NCBI GenBank assembly: GCA_050299175.1 | Contig: JBNKVM010000074.1 | Span: forward strand, 23,612 to 87,611 | Length of the DNA: 64,000 nt | Direction: 5' to 3' | From: JAPHTQ01 sp050299175 | Lineage (GTDB): Bacteria > Pseudomonadota > Gammaproteobacteria > Thiohalomonadales > Thiohalomonadaceae | Shown: one piece after another, positions 1 through 8,868 of the stretch | How the letters are laid out: each line of letters starts with the position of its first letter | Numbering within the stretch: the first letter of the stretch is position 1 | Translations under genes and position numbers: made by a program | Notes under the pieces: generated by a model | Database searches by the model: none | The model's input: the letters and a program-made list of their open reading frames with translations, nothing else | Told to the model about the DNA's origin: nothing

Positions 1-593
1 TGGAACGTCATGGAATTGAGGTGATTGCCACCGCCGGCAACGGACGGGAAGGCTTTTTCGTGGCGCAGGAACTCAAGCCCGATGTGGTGTTGCTGGACAT
101 GCGCATGCCGGAGATGAGCGGCCTCGAAGTCCTTTCAGGTCTACGCGCTGTGGGATTTAAAAGCCCAATTGTGATGCTCACCACCAGTAATGAAGAACAG
201 GATTTGGTAGAGTGCCTGCGTAACGGTGCCAGCGGCTATCTGCTTAAGGATATGGAGCCGGGTGAACTGGTTAACGCCCTGCGCGGCATCATGGAGGGCA
301 AGACCATTGTTGCACCCGAGTTGGGCGCGGTATTGGCCCGCGTGGTACAGGGCGAAGGGGAACAGACTGAGCCGAAAGAGGTCAGTCCCTTTGGCGACCT
401 GACACCGCGGGAACTGGAGATCCTCTGCCTGCTCGCGGAAGGCCAGAGCAACAAGGTGATCGCCCGTAACCTGGGGATATCCGACGGTACGGTGAAACTC
501 CACGTGAAGGCGATCCTGCGCAAGCTCGATGTCCATTCACGGGTCGAAGCCGCCGTGATGGCCGTGGAACAGAATTTCTGCAACAAGGAATAG
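1..593 (+). CDS. NarL/FixJ-family response regulator, 5' end cut by window
   Basis: DNA-binding response regulator. The reading frame is open to the left edge of the window (codons for ERHGIE precede the first GTG at 21), so the gene starts outside and roughly the first 25 to 30 residues are missing. The phosphoacceptor Asp sits in LLDMRMP, the receiver Lys in YLLKDMEPGEL, and a LuxR-type helix-turn-helix follows (LTPRELEILCLLAEGQSNKVIA, about residues 125 to 180). This is the NarL arrangement, and resemblance to nitrate/nitrite regulator NarL is strong, but no partner kinase or nitrate genes are visible. It ends 3 bases before the next gene, so the two may be co-transcribed. Confidence 0.85.
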   Translation, partial: ERHGIEVIATAGNGREGFFVAQELKPDVVLLDMRMPEMSGLEVLSGLRAVGFKSPIVMLTTSNEEQDLVECLRNGASGYLLKDMEPGELVNALRGIMEGKTIVAPELGAVLARVVQGEGEQTEPKEVSPFGDLTPRELEILCLLAEGQSNKVIARNLGISDGTVKLHVKAILRKLDVHSRVEAAVMAVEQNFCNKE

Positions 594-596
594 ATT

Positions 597-1457
597 GTGT
601 TGTCGCTACTGCATACCTGTCGTAAATCGCTGCTACCCCTTTTGCTTGCGCTGGTTTCGCAATCGGCACTGGCCGAGATCGCCGATACCCGCTGGTACGA
701 TGTCGAAGTCATCCTCTTTGCCCAAACCAACCCGGATTACCGTACCTCTGAAACCTGGCCCATCGATTACACCCCGCCGGATATGGAAAACGCCCGTGAG
801 CTGCTTCCCCAGGATGTAGCGAAACGCGATCCGCTCCGCCCTACCGCATTCCGCCTACTCGATCCGAAAGAGTTGAATCTGGACGCCGACGCCAGGCGTA
901 TCGATGAGGCCCGCGACCTGCAGCTACTGACCCACTTCGGCTGGCGCCAACCCGGACTACCGCAACAGGCGGCGCTGGCGGTGCGCGTCGATCAGCCGTT
1001 ATTCGACCGTATTCAGGCCATGAATGAGGCCGCGGCACTGAGTGAAGGAAAACCCGTTGAAGTTAAAAGCGATGGGATGGAGATGGTCGAGAAACCACAG
1101 CTGGAAGGAACACTGCGGCTGATCCTGTCACGCTACCTGCACATCGAAACCGACCTGCTGCTGAAAGAACCCGTTGAGGGGCAACCGCTCTACAGCGATG
1201 CCGAACAGGCCAATGTGGTACTGTTCAGTGAACCTGCCATGGGTCCAGGCACCGCTGCGGGACAGGCACAACCCGATCTGTTTGCCATGGCAGCAGAGAA
1301 CGCCGCGCAGGCCCCCTATCGGGTTTATTTCATGCACCAGTCACGCCGTATGCGTAGCAGTGAGGTGCACTATCTCGATCACCCGGTGTTCGGCATGGTG
1401 ATCAAAGTTGTTCCCTACCAGCCACCCGAAACAGAACAGACGTCACCACAACAGTGA
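597..1457 (+). CDS. CsiV-like periplasmic protein
   Basis: Exported protein of 286 residues resembling CsiV, a periplasmic protein whose family is linked to peptidoglycan or lipid II binding in Pseudomonas. A signal peptide covers about residues 1 to 26 and ends at QSALA. The mature part opens with RWYDVEVILFAQ, typical of the family, and the C-terminus has the VYFMHQSRRMRSSEVHYLDHPVFGM block that family members share. The GTG start is chosen because it gives the signal peptide and lies just after the upstream stop. A strong terminator follows. Function here is inferred from family only. Confidence 0.75.
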   Translation: MLSLLHTCRKSLLPLLLALVSQSALAEIADTRWYDVEVILFAQTNPDYRTSETWPIDYTPPDMENARELLPQDVAKRDPLRPTAFRLLDPKELNLDADARRIDEARDLQLLTHFGWRQPGLPQQAALAVRVDQPLFDRIQAMNEAAALSEGKPVEVKSDGMEMVEKPQLEGTLRLILSRYLHIETDLLLKEPVEGQPLYSDAEQANVVLFSEPAMGPGTAAGQAQPDLFAMAAENAAQAPYRVYFMHQSRRMRSSEVHYLDHPVFGMVIKVVPYQPPETEQTSPQQ

Positions 1458-1463
1458 TGCCAT

Positions 1464-1492
1464 AAAAAAGCCCGCATCAGCGGGCTTTTTTT
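1464..1492. terminator. Bidirectional rho-independent terminator
   Basis: AAGCCCGC and GCGGGCTT arms with a short ATCA loop, A-run on the left and T-run on the right. It serves both converging genes, the CsiV-like gene on plus and the phosphorylase gene on minus. Confidence 0.9.
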
Positions 1493-1499
1493 CGTGGCG

Positions 1500-2243
1500 T
1501 TACGCAACTCTCGGCACGATATGTTCCAACAGGCGCCGGACTTCGGCCATCCCTGAGATCAGGTGATGCTCAATCATCTCCATGGTGATCGCCCCATCGC
1601 CTCTCCCCGCGCCCATGTTCGCCACCACGGCGACACAGGCATAACAGAGCTCCAGTTCTCGGGCCAGCGCTGCCTCGGGCATCCCGGTCATACCTACCAG
1701 GTCGCAACCGTCGCGCTCCAGTTTGTCGATCTCGGCGGCAGTCTCCAGGCGCGGTCCCTGGGTCGCGGCGTAGGTGCCTCCGGCAATCAGCGGCACACCG
1801 GCTTCATCGCCGCACATCAACAGTGTTTTACGTAGCTCTTCACAATAGGGCTCGGTGAAGTCGATGTGGGTCACATGACTCAACCCCTCCTCGAAGAAGG
1901 TGTTGATCCGTGACCAGGTGTAATCGACGATCTGATTCGGTATCACCAGCTTGCCCGGCTGCATGTCGGCACGAATGCCACCCACCGCGTTAACCGCGAT
2001 CACCTGCTCCACTCCGCTCTCTTTCAGCGCCCAAAGGTTGGCACGATAGTTCACCTTATGCGGCGGAATGGTGTGGCCCGCACCGTGACGCGGCAAGAAC
2101 ACCACTTCTCGATCCGCCACCTCGCCGAACACCAGCGGTGCGGACGGTTCACCATAGGGCGTGTGCATCACCTCGCGGCGGGTAATCTTCAGGTCTTTCA
2201 GTGACGTCAGACCGGTGCCGCCGATAATGGCCAGTTTTGCCAT
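1500..2243 (-). CDS. S-methyl-5'-thioinosine / thioadenosine phosphorylase
   Basis: Purine nucleoside phosphorylase family protein, 247 residues. It splits methylthio-nucleosides with phosphate to free base and methylthioribose-1-phosphate in methionine salvage. Visible motifs are IIGGTGLTSL at the N-terminus, RHGAGHTIPPHKVNYRAN, NAVGGIR and MTGMPEAALARELELCYA near the C-terminus. Length and motif form match the Pseudomonas enzyme that prefers thioinosine, but substrate choice cannot be read with certainty. It is the last gene of a leftward run with hypoxanthine phosphoribosyltransferase 16 bases upstream. That pairing fits a route releasing hypoxanthine and recycling it to IMP. Confidence 0.88.
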   Translation of the reverse strand: MAKLAIIGGTGLTSLKDLKITRREVMHTPYGEPSAPLVFGEVADREVVFLPRHGAGHTIPPHKVNYRANLWALKESGVEQVIAVNAVGGIRADMQPGKLVIPNQIVDYTWSRINTFFEEGLSHVTHIDFTEPYCEELRKTLLMCGDEAGVPLIAGGTYAATQGPRLETAAEIDKLERDGCDLVGMTGMPEAALARELELCYACVAVVANMGAGRGDGAITMEMIEHHLISGMAEVRRLLEHIVPRVA

Positions 2244-2259
2244 GAATACTTCCTCGTCG

Positions 2260-2814
2260 TTAACTGTTTTTTACTGCGTAGATACCCGGCGCGTTGCGCA
2301 GGTACTCTTTATAGTCCATACCGAAACCGAAGACGTAGCGATCTTCCACTTCGAGACCCACATAGTCCGCCTCGATACCGCAATTACGATCATGTAGCTT
2401 CTGTACCAGTACCGCGCTCTTGACCGAAGCGGCGCCGGCATTTTCACAGGAGTGGACGATCTCCTTCAGGGTCAATCCTTCATCGAGAATATCGTCGACG
2501 ATCAAGACATGCCGACCTTCGATAGCAAAACGAGGCGTGACGCGCCACTCCAACTCGGTGCCCCCGGCAGTCTCACCGCGATAACGGCTGGCGTGAAAGT
2601 AATCGAGTTGCAACGGGAAATCGAGGTAACTCAACAAATAGCCTGCGGGAATCAATGCCCCACTCATCACCACCAGTACCAATGGATTCTTATCGCTGTA
2701 TTCCGCGGTAATCGCAACGGCCATTTTCTCGATGGCGGCCTCGACCGCAGCACGATCATGCAGGCAATCCGCCTCACGATAAATCTGTTTGATGTGTTCT
2801 TCGGTAACGCTCAT
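2260..2814 (-). CDS. hpt: Hypoxanthine-guanine phosphoribosyltransferase
   Basis: Purine salvage enzyme of 184 residues that joins hypoxanthine or guanine to PRPP. The PRPP-binding loop is VLIVDDILDEGLTL and the C-terminal VEDRYVFGFGMDYKEYLRN block is typical of the family. The ATG at 2814 is preferred to an in-frame TTG one codon upstream because AGGAA lies 6 to 10 bases before it. It sits between nagZ (10 bases upstream) and the nucleoside phosphorylase, so the phosphorylase product can be recycled by this enzyme. Confidence 0.9.
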   Translation of the reverse strand: MSVTEEHIKQIYREADCLHDRAAVEAAIEKMAVAITAEYSDKNPLVLVVMSGALIPAGYLLSYLDFPLQLDYFHASRYRGETAGGTELEWRVTPRFAIEGRHVLIVDDILDEGLTLKEIVHSCENAGAASVKSAVLVQKLHDRNCGIEADYVGLEVEDRYVFGFGMDYKEYLRNAPGIYAVKNS

Positions 2815-2824
2815 CAATGGTTCC

Positions 2825-3871
2825 TCACAGATCGAGATCCAATGTGGGGTTTTCGTCCAGTTCCTGCATCGCGGCGATCGCCTGACGCCAGGCCGGATCC
2901 TTGTGCAATGCCTCCAGGGTCACCGGGTGACGACCGTGCAGTCTTGCCAGTCGTGCGTGCAACACCGGGGTAGGTTTGTAGTCGAGGCCGCGCAGGATCA
3001 TTCGCGCCGCATCGGGATTGTTACAGATCAGCACCATGTCGCATCCAGCCGCCAACGCTGCCTCGGCGCGGGCCACATAATCACCAGCAACACTGGCCCC
3101 TTCCATATTGAGATCATCGCTGAAGATCACGCCCTGAAAACCGAGGCGCTTGCGCAAAATCTGTTGTAACCAGAAGGGAGAGAAGCCTGCAGGTTTCTCA
3201 TCCACTGCGGTATAGATGACATGGGCTGGCATCACCGCCGCCATGCCATTGGTGATCATCAATTCGTAGGGAGCGACGTCCTCGGCGAGGATATCTTCCA
3301 GGCGACGATCGTCTTCAGGGATCGCCTCGTGGGAGTCGGCCTCCACCGCTCCGTGGCCAGGAAAATGTTTTCCTGTGGCGGCCATTCCCGCGCGCTGCAT
3401 ACCGTGCATGGTCGCTGCGGCCAGTTCGGCAACGATATGCGGACGGCGGTGGTAAGCGCGGTCGCCGATCACGGCGCTGATGCCGTAGTCGAGATCGAGC
3501 ACCGGAGCGAAGCTGATATCGACACCGATGGCGCGCAGTTCCGAGGCCATGACCCAACCGGCCTGCTCCGCCAGTTGGCGCGCACGACGACGATCGTGTT
3601 CATAGATTTCGCCGAAACGGCGCATCGTCGGCAAGCGGGTAAACCCCTGGCGAAAGCGCTGTACCCGCCCCCCTTCCTGATCCACGGCGATCAGCAATGG
3701 CGGGCTACGCAATGCGTGGACCTCGGCGATCAATGCGGCGACCTGTTCGGGACTCTCAAAGTTGCGGCTGAAGAGGATCACCCCGCCCACCAGCGGATGC
3801 AGCAGGACCTCGCGCTCTTCGTCGTCCAACTGCGTACCGCGCAGGTCGAGCATTATCGGACCCAATGACAT
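2825..3871 (-). CDS. nagZ: Beta-N-acetylhexosaminidase NagZ
   Basis: Cytoplasmic glycoside hydrolase family 3 enzyme of 348 residues that removes GlcNAc from anhydromuropeptides in peptidoglycan recycling. Characteristic are KHFPGHG followed by DSH (catalytic loop) and IFSDDLNMEGA carrying the nucleophile Asp. The ATG at 3871 has AGGAAG 8 bases upstream and is preferred over an in-frame upstream codon that would overlap the transpeptidase gene further. The preceding gene stops 1 base before this start. A cell-wall theme is shared with that neighbouring L,D-transpeptidase. Confidence 0.93.
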   Translation of the reverse strand: MSLGPIMLDLRGTQLDDEEREVLLHPLVGGVILFSRNFESPEQVAALIAEVHALRSPPLLIAVDQEGGRVQRFRQGFTRLPTMRRFGEIYEHDRRRARQLAEQAGWVMASELRAIGVDISFAPVLDLDYGISAVIGDRAYHRRPHIVAELAAATMHGMQRAGMAATGKHFPGHGAVEADSHEAIPEDDRRLEDILAEDVAPYELMITNGMAAVMPAHVIYTAVDEKPAGFSPFWLQQILRKRLGFQGVIFSDDLNMEGASVAGDYVARAEAALAAGCDMVLICNNPDAARMILRGLDYKPTPVLHARLARLHGRHPVTLEALHKDPAWRQAIAAMQELDENPTLDLDL

Positions 3872-3872
3872 C

Positions 3873-4385
3873 CTATACGCTTCCTTCAAATGGTTCTTCG
3901 GTAATCACCACCGGAATGCCCGGCGCCACCTGATCAAACAGCGCAATGATATCGTGATTACGCATCCGCACACAGCCATGAGAGTGCGGTACGCCCATCG
4001 GTTCCGTATCGGGCGTACCGTGGATGTAAATATAGCGACGCATGGTGTCGACACTGCCCAGCCGATTGTGGCCCGGTTCGCAACCGCTGAGCCAGAGGAT
4101 GCGGCTCAAAATCCAGTCACGTTGCGGCGCACTTTGTCCCAGTTCGTCGTTGTAGATTTCACCTGTTGGGCGGCGACCGACAAACACCGTACCCGATTCG
4201 CAACCTGCACCGATCTTTGCCCGTACGATATGCCGACCACGCGGGGTGCAGTTGCTGCCGTTCTCCTCACCCGGACCGTTGGTGGCCGTGGAAACAGGCA
4301 CATCAAACAGTACCGTGTCATCCTCCAGCAGTCGCAAGCGCTGCTCGGCGATACTGATATGAATCAGGCGCTCGCTCACGTCCAA
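3873..4385 (-). CDS. L,D-transpeptidase (YkuD family) without signal peptide
   Basis: YkuD-fold protein of 170 residues with the catalytic motif HSHGCVRM and upstream IHGTPDTEPMG. The family forms 3-3 crosslinks in peptidoglycan or attaches lipoproteins, normally outside the cytoplasm. This sequence begins MDVSERLIHISIAEQRLRLL and shows no signal peptide or membrane helix, so its location is unclear. It overlaps the CYTH gene by 10 bases and is followed directly by nagZ. An intracellular role on recycled muropeptides is possible but is inference. Confidence 0.82.
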   Translation of the reverse strand: MDVSERLIHISIAEQRLRLLEDDTVLFDVPVSTATNGPGEENGSNCTPRGRHIVRAKIGAGCESGTVFVGRRPTGEIYNDELGQSAPQRDWILSRILWLSGCEPGHNRLGSVDTMRRYIYIHGTPDTEPMGVPHSHGCVRMRNHDIIALFDQVAPGIPVVITEEPFEGSV

Positions 4386-4846
4386 TCCTTGTAAGGGTGT
4401 TTAACCAGACAGACGTTGTAGTAACGGGTATCGCCACTCACCTCTTCACCGATCCAGGATGGACGTTCGAAGGTTTCATCTTCTGCTGCCAACTCCACTT
4501 CGGCCACCACCAGACCGGCATTGTCACCGTCGAAGACGTCGATCTCCCAGGTGTGCTCACCATAGGGGACCAGATAACGAGTCTTGATGATCTGCGGCTG
4601 TTCGCAAAGGGTATCGAGCAACTCTTCCGCCTCGTCCAGCGGGATCGGATATTCGAACTCCTGGCGATGGATACCGAGGGTGGCGCTCTTGATATTGAGG
4701 TTGGCCTGCTCGCCTTCGATGCGCACCCGCACCGAAGCACGCTCCGCACCAACGAGATAGCCCTGGCGAAAACGGGTGCCGCTATCGGCGATATCGCGCC
4801 AGCTCTCGTCGCGCAGCAGGAATTTGCGTTCTATCTCGGTTGCCAT
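4376..4846 (-). CDS. CYTH-domain phosphohydrolase-like protein
   Basis: Single-domain CYTH protein of 156 residues. The N-terminal MATEIERKFLL carries the ExExK signature that binds triphosphate and metal, and alternating charged strands follow (VRVRIEG, FEYPIP, KTRYLVPY, WEIDVFDG, VVAEVEL). Members hydrolyse inorganic tripolyphosphate or thiamine triphosphate, or act as class IV adenylate cyclases. The short form seen here is more often a triphosphatase, but activity cannot be assigned from sequence. It sits 18 bases after rlmD and overlaps the transpeptidase gene. Confidence 0.82.
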   Translation of the reverse strand: MATEIERKFLLRDESWRDIADSGTRFRQGYLVGAERASVRVRIEGEQANLNIKSATLGIHRQEFEYPIPLDEAEELLDTLCEQPQIIKTRYLVPYGEHTWEIDVFDGDNAGLVVAEVELAAEDETFERPSWIGEEVSGDTRYYNVCLVKHPYKDWT

Positions 4847-4864
4847 GGCTGCATTGTCTCTCAG

Positions 4865-6196
4865 CTATTTTTTAGTGAACAGAGCTATTGATTCCACATG
4901 TGCCGTATGTGGAAACATATCCATCACGCCGACCTTTGCCAGAGTGTAACCATGTTCGTTGACCAATAGCCCCGCGTCACGCGCCAGGGTCGCCGGATTA
5001 CAGGAGACGTAGACGATCCGTTTCACACCCAGTTTGGCGATATGTGGGATCGCCTCCATTGCCCCGTCGCGTGCCGGGTCTAACAGCACCTTATCGAAGC
5101 CCTGCGACCACCAGGGTAACTGCTCCACCTCTTTCGCCAGATCGGCGACGTGAAACTCGACGTTAGTAATCGCATTGAGTTCGGCATTTTCCCGCGCTCG
5201 TTGCACCAGCAACTCCAGCCCTTCCACGCCGACTACCTCTCGAGCACGGCGCGCCAGTGGCAGGGTAAAATTACCGACGCCACAGAAGAGATCCAGCACC
5301 CTCTCGTCGGGCTGAACCTCCAGCAACTCAATGGCATAGGGCACCATCTTGCGGTTAATGTCGGTGTTTACCTGGGTGAAACCATTAGGGGTGAAGTTAA
5401 AACGCACGTCGAACTCGGGCAACGCATAACTCAACTGAGTTTGTTCGGGCCAAAGCGGCTCGACGGTGTCAGGGCCACCGGATTGCAAAAAGAAATGCAA
5501 CTCGTGCTGTTTGGCAAAGGCGATCAATTTCTCCTGGTCCGTGGTAGTTAACGGTTTCAGGTTACGAAATACCAGGGCAGTTTGGTTGTCGTCCACCGCC
5601 ACTTCGATCTGTGCGATCTCGCGACGCGCCTCCAGTGAGGCGATCAGGGTTTGCAGTTCCTGCAGATGTTCGCCAACCGTCGGATAGAGAATTTCGCAAC
5701 GCTGCATGTCGACCACGTAGGGTTTGCGCTTTTCGCGGAAACCGATCAACGCACGATCTTTTTTATCCACAAAGCGCACACCCATACGCGCCTTGCGTCG
5801 ATATCCCCAATGTGGCCCGGTCAGCGGCTGCAGTACTTCGGCGGGGTTTACCTTGCCGAGACGCTCGAAGTTTTCAAGCAGCACTTCCTGTTTGGCCAAT
5901 ATCTGCGCTTGCGCATCCATGTGTTGCAGGGCGCAACCACCGCAGATGCCGAATACCGCGCATTTCGGTTCTACCCGCTCTGGCGCAGCCTGATGTATCT
6001 CCTGCGCGACCCCGACATCGTAGCTACGCTTCTTCTCCACGTAGAGGAAACTCACCTCTTCGCCTTTCAGCGCACCTTCGACAAATACCGTCTTGCCGTC
6101 GATGTGGGCGACACCACGGCCGTCGTGTGAGAGATCGTCAATAGTGACTCTAACCGGATCGGTAGGGAGTTGCGGGCGTTTACGTCTTCTTGCCAT
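4865..6196 (-). CDS. rlmD: 23S rRNA (uracil-5-)-methyltransferase RlmD
   Basis: SAM-dependent methyltransferase of 443 residues that makes m5U1939 in 23S rRNA. A TRAM domain spans about residues 10 to 70. Cysteines for a 4Fe-4S cluster lie in KCAVFGICGGCALQHM and MQRCEILYP. The methyltransferase core has DLFCGVGNFTLPLA, LLDPARDG and the nucleophile loop VSCNPATLARD. Length matches the family. It is the first gene of the leftward run to the nucleoside phosphorylase. Confidence 0.94.
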   Translation of the reverse strand: MARRRKRPQLPTDPVRVTIDDLSHDGRGVAHIDGKTVFVEGALKGEEVSFLYVEKKRSYDVGVAQEIHQAAPERVEPKCAVFGICGGCALQHMDAQAQILAKQEVLLENFERLGKVNPAEVLQPLTGPHWGYRRKARMGVRFVDKKDRALIGFREKRKPYVVDMQRCEILYPTVGEHLQELQTLIASLEARREIAQIEVAVDDNQTALVFRNLKPLTTTDQEKLIAFAKQHELHFFLQSGGPDTVEPLWPEQTQLSYALPEFDVRFNFTPNGFTQVNTDINRKMVPYAIELLEVQPDERVLDLFCGVGNFTLPLARRAREVVGVEGLELLVQRARENAELNAITNVEFHVADLAKEVEQLPWWSQGFDKVLLDPARDGAMEAIPHIAKLGVKRIVYVSCNPATLARDAGLLVNEHGYTLAKVGVMDMFPHTAHVESIALFTKK

Positions 6197-6294
6197 AAAT
6201 CCTCAAAACATAAAAATTCAGCGCAAAAATGCAGAGGTCGCAGATAGACCTGAATGAAGGCTTTTGCGTACTTCACATCTTCGCGGTGTGTTAA

Positions 6295-7188
6295 TTACTC
6301 AGCTGGGAAGACTCCGGTAGAAAGATAGCGATCGCCACGGTCACAGATGATGGTAACAATCACCGCATTTTCCACCTGTCTGGAAAGCTCCAGTGCCGCA
6401 GCCACCGCACCGCCGGATGAAATACCGCAGAAGATCCCCTCTTCCGCTGCCAGACGACGGGTGATGGTCTCCGCCGACAACTGATCCACATCGATAGTCT
6501 GATCGACACGACTGGCATCGAAGATGGTCGGCAGATACTCCTTGGGCCAGCGGCGAATACCGGGAATGCTGGCCCCTTCGGCCGGTTGCACGCCGACGAT
6601 CTGAATGGCCGGGTTAACCTCCTTCAGGTAGCGCGAAGTGCCCATAATGGTTCCCGTGGTACCCATGGCACTGACAAAGTGGGTGACCTTGTGATCGGTA
6701 TCGCGCCAAATCTCCGGCCCGGTCGTTTCATAATGGGCCAGCGGGTTATCCTGATTGCCAAACTGATCCAGCACCTTGCCTTTGCCGTCGGCTTCCATCT
6801 GTTTGGCCAGATCACGCGCCCCTTCCATGCCCTGTTCACGGGTAACCAGCACCAGTTCGGCACCGTAAGCGCGCATAGAGGCACGGCGTTCGGTACTCAT
6901 ATTCTCAGGCATGATCAGGACCATCTTGTAACCCTTGATCGCGGCGGCCATCGCCAGGGCGATCCCGGTATTGCCCGAGGTGGCCTCGATCAGGGTATCC
7001 CCAGGTTTAATATCGCCGCGCTTCTCCGCCTGTTGTATCATCGACATCGCAGGACGATCCTTCACTGAACCGGCCGGATTATTACCCTCAAGTTTTACCA
7101 GAATAGTATTACTGGTCTCACCAGGGAGCCGTTGCAGGCGCACCAGGGGCGTATTGCCGATAAAGGATTCGATGGTAGGGAATGTCAT
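6295..7188 (-). CDS. cysM: Cysteine synthase B
   Basis: PLP enzyme of 297 residues making cysteine from O-acetylserine and sulfide or thiosulfate. The PLP lysine is in NPAGSVKDRPA, the phosphate loop is TSGNTGIALA, and GTTGTIMG is also present. The CysM form is suggested by the C-terminal IICDRGDRYLSTGVF and the short length. The start at 7188 (MTFPTIESFIGNTPLVRL) matches family N-termini. The 9-residue upstream extension lacks support. Confidence 0.92.
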   Translation of the reverse strand: MTFPTIESFIGNTPLVRLQRLPGETSNTILVKLEGNNPAGSVKDRPAMSMIQQAEKRGDIKPGDTLIEATSGNTGIALAMAAAIKGYKMVLIMPENMSTERRASMRAYGAELVLVTREQGMEGARDLAKQMEADGKGKVLDQFGNQDNPLAHYETTGPEIWRDTDHKVTHFVSAMGTTGTIMGTSRYLKEVNPAIQIVGVQPAEGASIPGIRRWPKEYLPTIFDASRVDQTIDVDQLSAETITRRLAAEEGIFCGISSGGAVAAALELSRQVENAVIVTIICDRGDRYLSTGVFPAE

Positions 7189-7313
7189 GCTTCCGCCTAT
7201 TGTGATTTTGGTCAAAGGATGAGTTTAAGGATTATAAACATCCTTGAATCGAATGACGATTAACACTAAATTTTATTGCAGAAGAACATATAACAACCAC
7301 GAGGAACACAAGG

Positions 7314-7661
7314 ATGAGTTCAGAATTACCAGTCATCGATATGGACATTGCCCTGGAAAGGGCTGGCGGCAACGCTGACCTGGCCCGGGATCTCTACCAG
7401 ATGCTACAGAAAGAACTTCCAGGCTATCTGGAAAACCTTCCTGATCTGTTCGCAGACAACGACCTCACCAGCCTCACCGCCAGCGTGCACAAGCTGCATG
7501 GCTCCGCGACCTATTGCGGTGTTCCCGCATTGAAAGAGGCGACGGAAGCCTTCGAATCCTGCCTCAAGCGCCGTGAAGCCGAGCACTATCAAGAAGGAAT
7601 GGATGCGGTAATGGATGCTATTCAGCGACTGTTGCTGCACCCCAAGCTACCCAATTCCTGA
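7314..7661 (+). CDS. Hpt-domain phosphotransfer protein
   Basis: Stand-alone histidine phosphotransfer domain of 115 residues. The phospho-accepting His lies in VHKLHGSATYCGVPAL within a predicted four-helix bundle. Such proteins pass phosphate between hybrid kinases and response regulators. AAGG precedes the start closely. No kinase or receiver gene is adjacent, so its partners are unknown. A 25-base perfect stem-loop follows the stop. Confidence 0.85.
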   Translation: MSSELPVIDMDIALERAGGNADLARDLYQMLQKELPGYLENLPDLFADNDLTSLTASVHKLHGSATYCGVPALKEATEAFESCLKRREAEHYQEGMDAVMDAIQRLLLHPKLPNS

Positions 7662-7664
7662 TGA

Positions 7665-7689
7665 CAGGCCGGGTACGCTACCCGGCCTG
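7665..7689. terminator. Perfect stem-loop between converging genes
   Basis: CAGGCCGGGTA and TACCCGGCCTG arms, 11 bp, with a CGC loop between the Hpt gene and fbaB, which converge here. There is no clear T-run, so it is a weak or mRNA-protecting terminator. Confidence 0.6.
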
Positions 7690-7706
7690 TCGGCGGCTCG
7701 CCATAC

Positions 7707-8756
7707 TCAGGCAATGGTGATCGTTTTGTCGAGATAGACGTCCTGAATACTGTTGAGCAACTTGACCCCGTCGGCTATCGGCTTCTGGAATGCCTTACGC
7801 CCTGAGATCAACCCCATACCGCCCGCACGTTTATTGATCACTGCCGTTCGCACCGCCTGGTGTAGATCGTCCTTACCCGAAGGTCCGCCTGAGTTAATCA
7901 TTCCCACCCGCCCCATGTAGCAATTGGCCACCTGATAGCGCACCAGGTCGATAGGATGGTCGCTGGTCAGTTCTGAGTAGACTTTTGGGTGGGTCTTACC
8001 GAAACCGATGGCGTTGTAACCGCCGTTTGTCGTGGCCTGTTTCTGTTTGACGATATCGGCATTAATCGTCGCGGCCAGGTGGTTGCCCTGCCCGGTCAGA
8101 TCCGCGCTTTCGTGATAATCGGTACCGTCCTTCTTGAAGGCACTGTTGCGCAGATAGGCCCACAGCACGGTCACCATCCCCAGTTCATGGGCATGCGCAA
8201 ACGCCTCGCTCACCTCCTGGACTTGCCGCCGCGATTCGGGTGAACCGAAGTAGATGGTTGCTCCCACCGCCACAGCACCCAGTTCAAACGCCTGATCCAC
8301 CGAAGCGAACAGGGTCTGATCGAACATACTCGGATAGGTCAGCAATTCGTTGTGATTAATTTTGACCAGGAACGGAATCCTGTGTGCGTAGCGGCGCGAG
8401 ACCGAACCGAGCACACCAAGGGTTGAAGCCACCGCATTGCAGCCCCCCTCGATGGCCAGTTCGCAGATAGTACCCGGGTCGAAGAAGGCCGGATTCGGTG
8501 CAAACGAAGCGCCCGCCGAGTGTTCCACCCCCTGGTCCACGGGCAATAGCGACATATAACCTGTCCCCGCCAGTCGTCCCGTATTGAACAGTAGTTGCAT
8601 ATTGCGCAGTACAGCGGGGGGACGCTCTTTTTCCACCATCACCCGACTGACATAATCGCTACCAGGCAGATGTAACATCGAAGCAGGTATCCCCTTGCAT
8701 TCATGCCCGAGCAGGTAGGCCGCCTCGTCCTCCAACATATCAATGATCGCACTCAT
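7707..8756 (-). CDS. fbaB: Class I fructose-bisphosphate aldolase (FbaB/DhnA type)
   Basis: Schiff-base aldolase of 349 residues in glycolysis, gluconeogenesis and the Calvin cycle. The order of conserved blocks (LLPVDQGVEHSAG, VKINHNELLTYP, GAVAVGATIYFGS, NSGGPSGKDDL) and the length match the archaeal/bacterial class I type. AAGGAG lies shortly upstream of the ATG at 8756. It stands alone between converging and diverging neighbours. No Calvin-cycle genes are adjacent. Confidence 0.9.
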   Translation of the reverse strand: MSAIIDMLEDEAAYLLGHECKGIPASMLHLPGSDYVSRVMVEKERPPAVLRNMQLLFNTGRLAGTGYMSLLPVDQGVEHSAGASFAPNPAFFDPGTICELAIEGGCNAVASTLGVLGSVSRRYAHRIPFLVKINHNELLTYPSMFDQTLFASVDQAFELGAVAVGATIYFGSPESRRQVQEVSEAFAHAHELGMVTVLWAYLRNSAFKKDGTDYHESADLTGQGNHLAATINADIVKQKQATTNGGYNAIGFGKTHPKVYSELTSDHPIDLVRYQVANCYMGRVGMINSGGPSGKDDLHQAVRTAVINKRAGGMGLISGRKAFQKPIADGVKLLNSIQDVYLDKTITIA

Positions 8757-8868
8757 ACCGATCTCCTTTTCATAATATCTTTGAAATCATGGCGTTGTCG
8801 TCCATACTTGAAGCAATACCTCTAATTGGTAGAATTCATACAGACTACCCAAGGAACCGTTTCGACTC

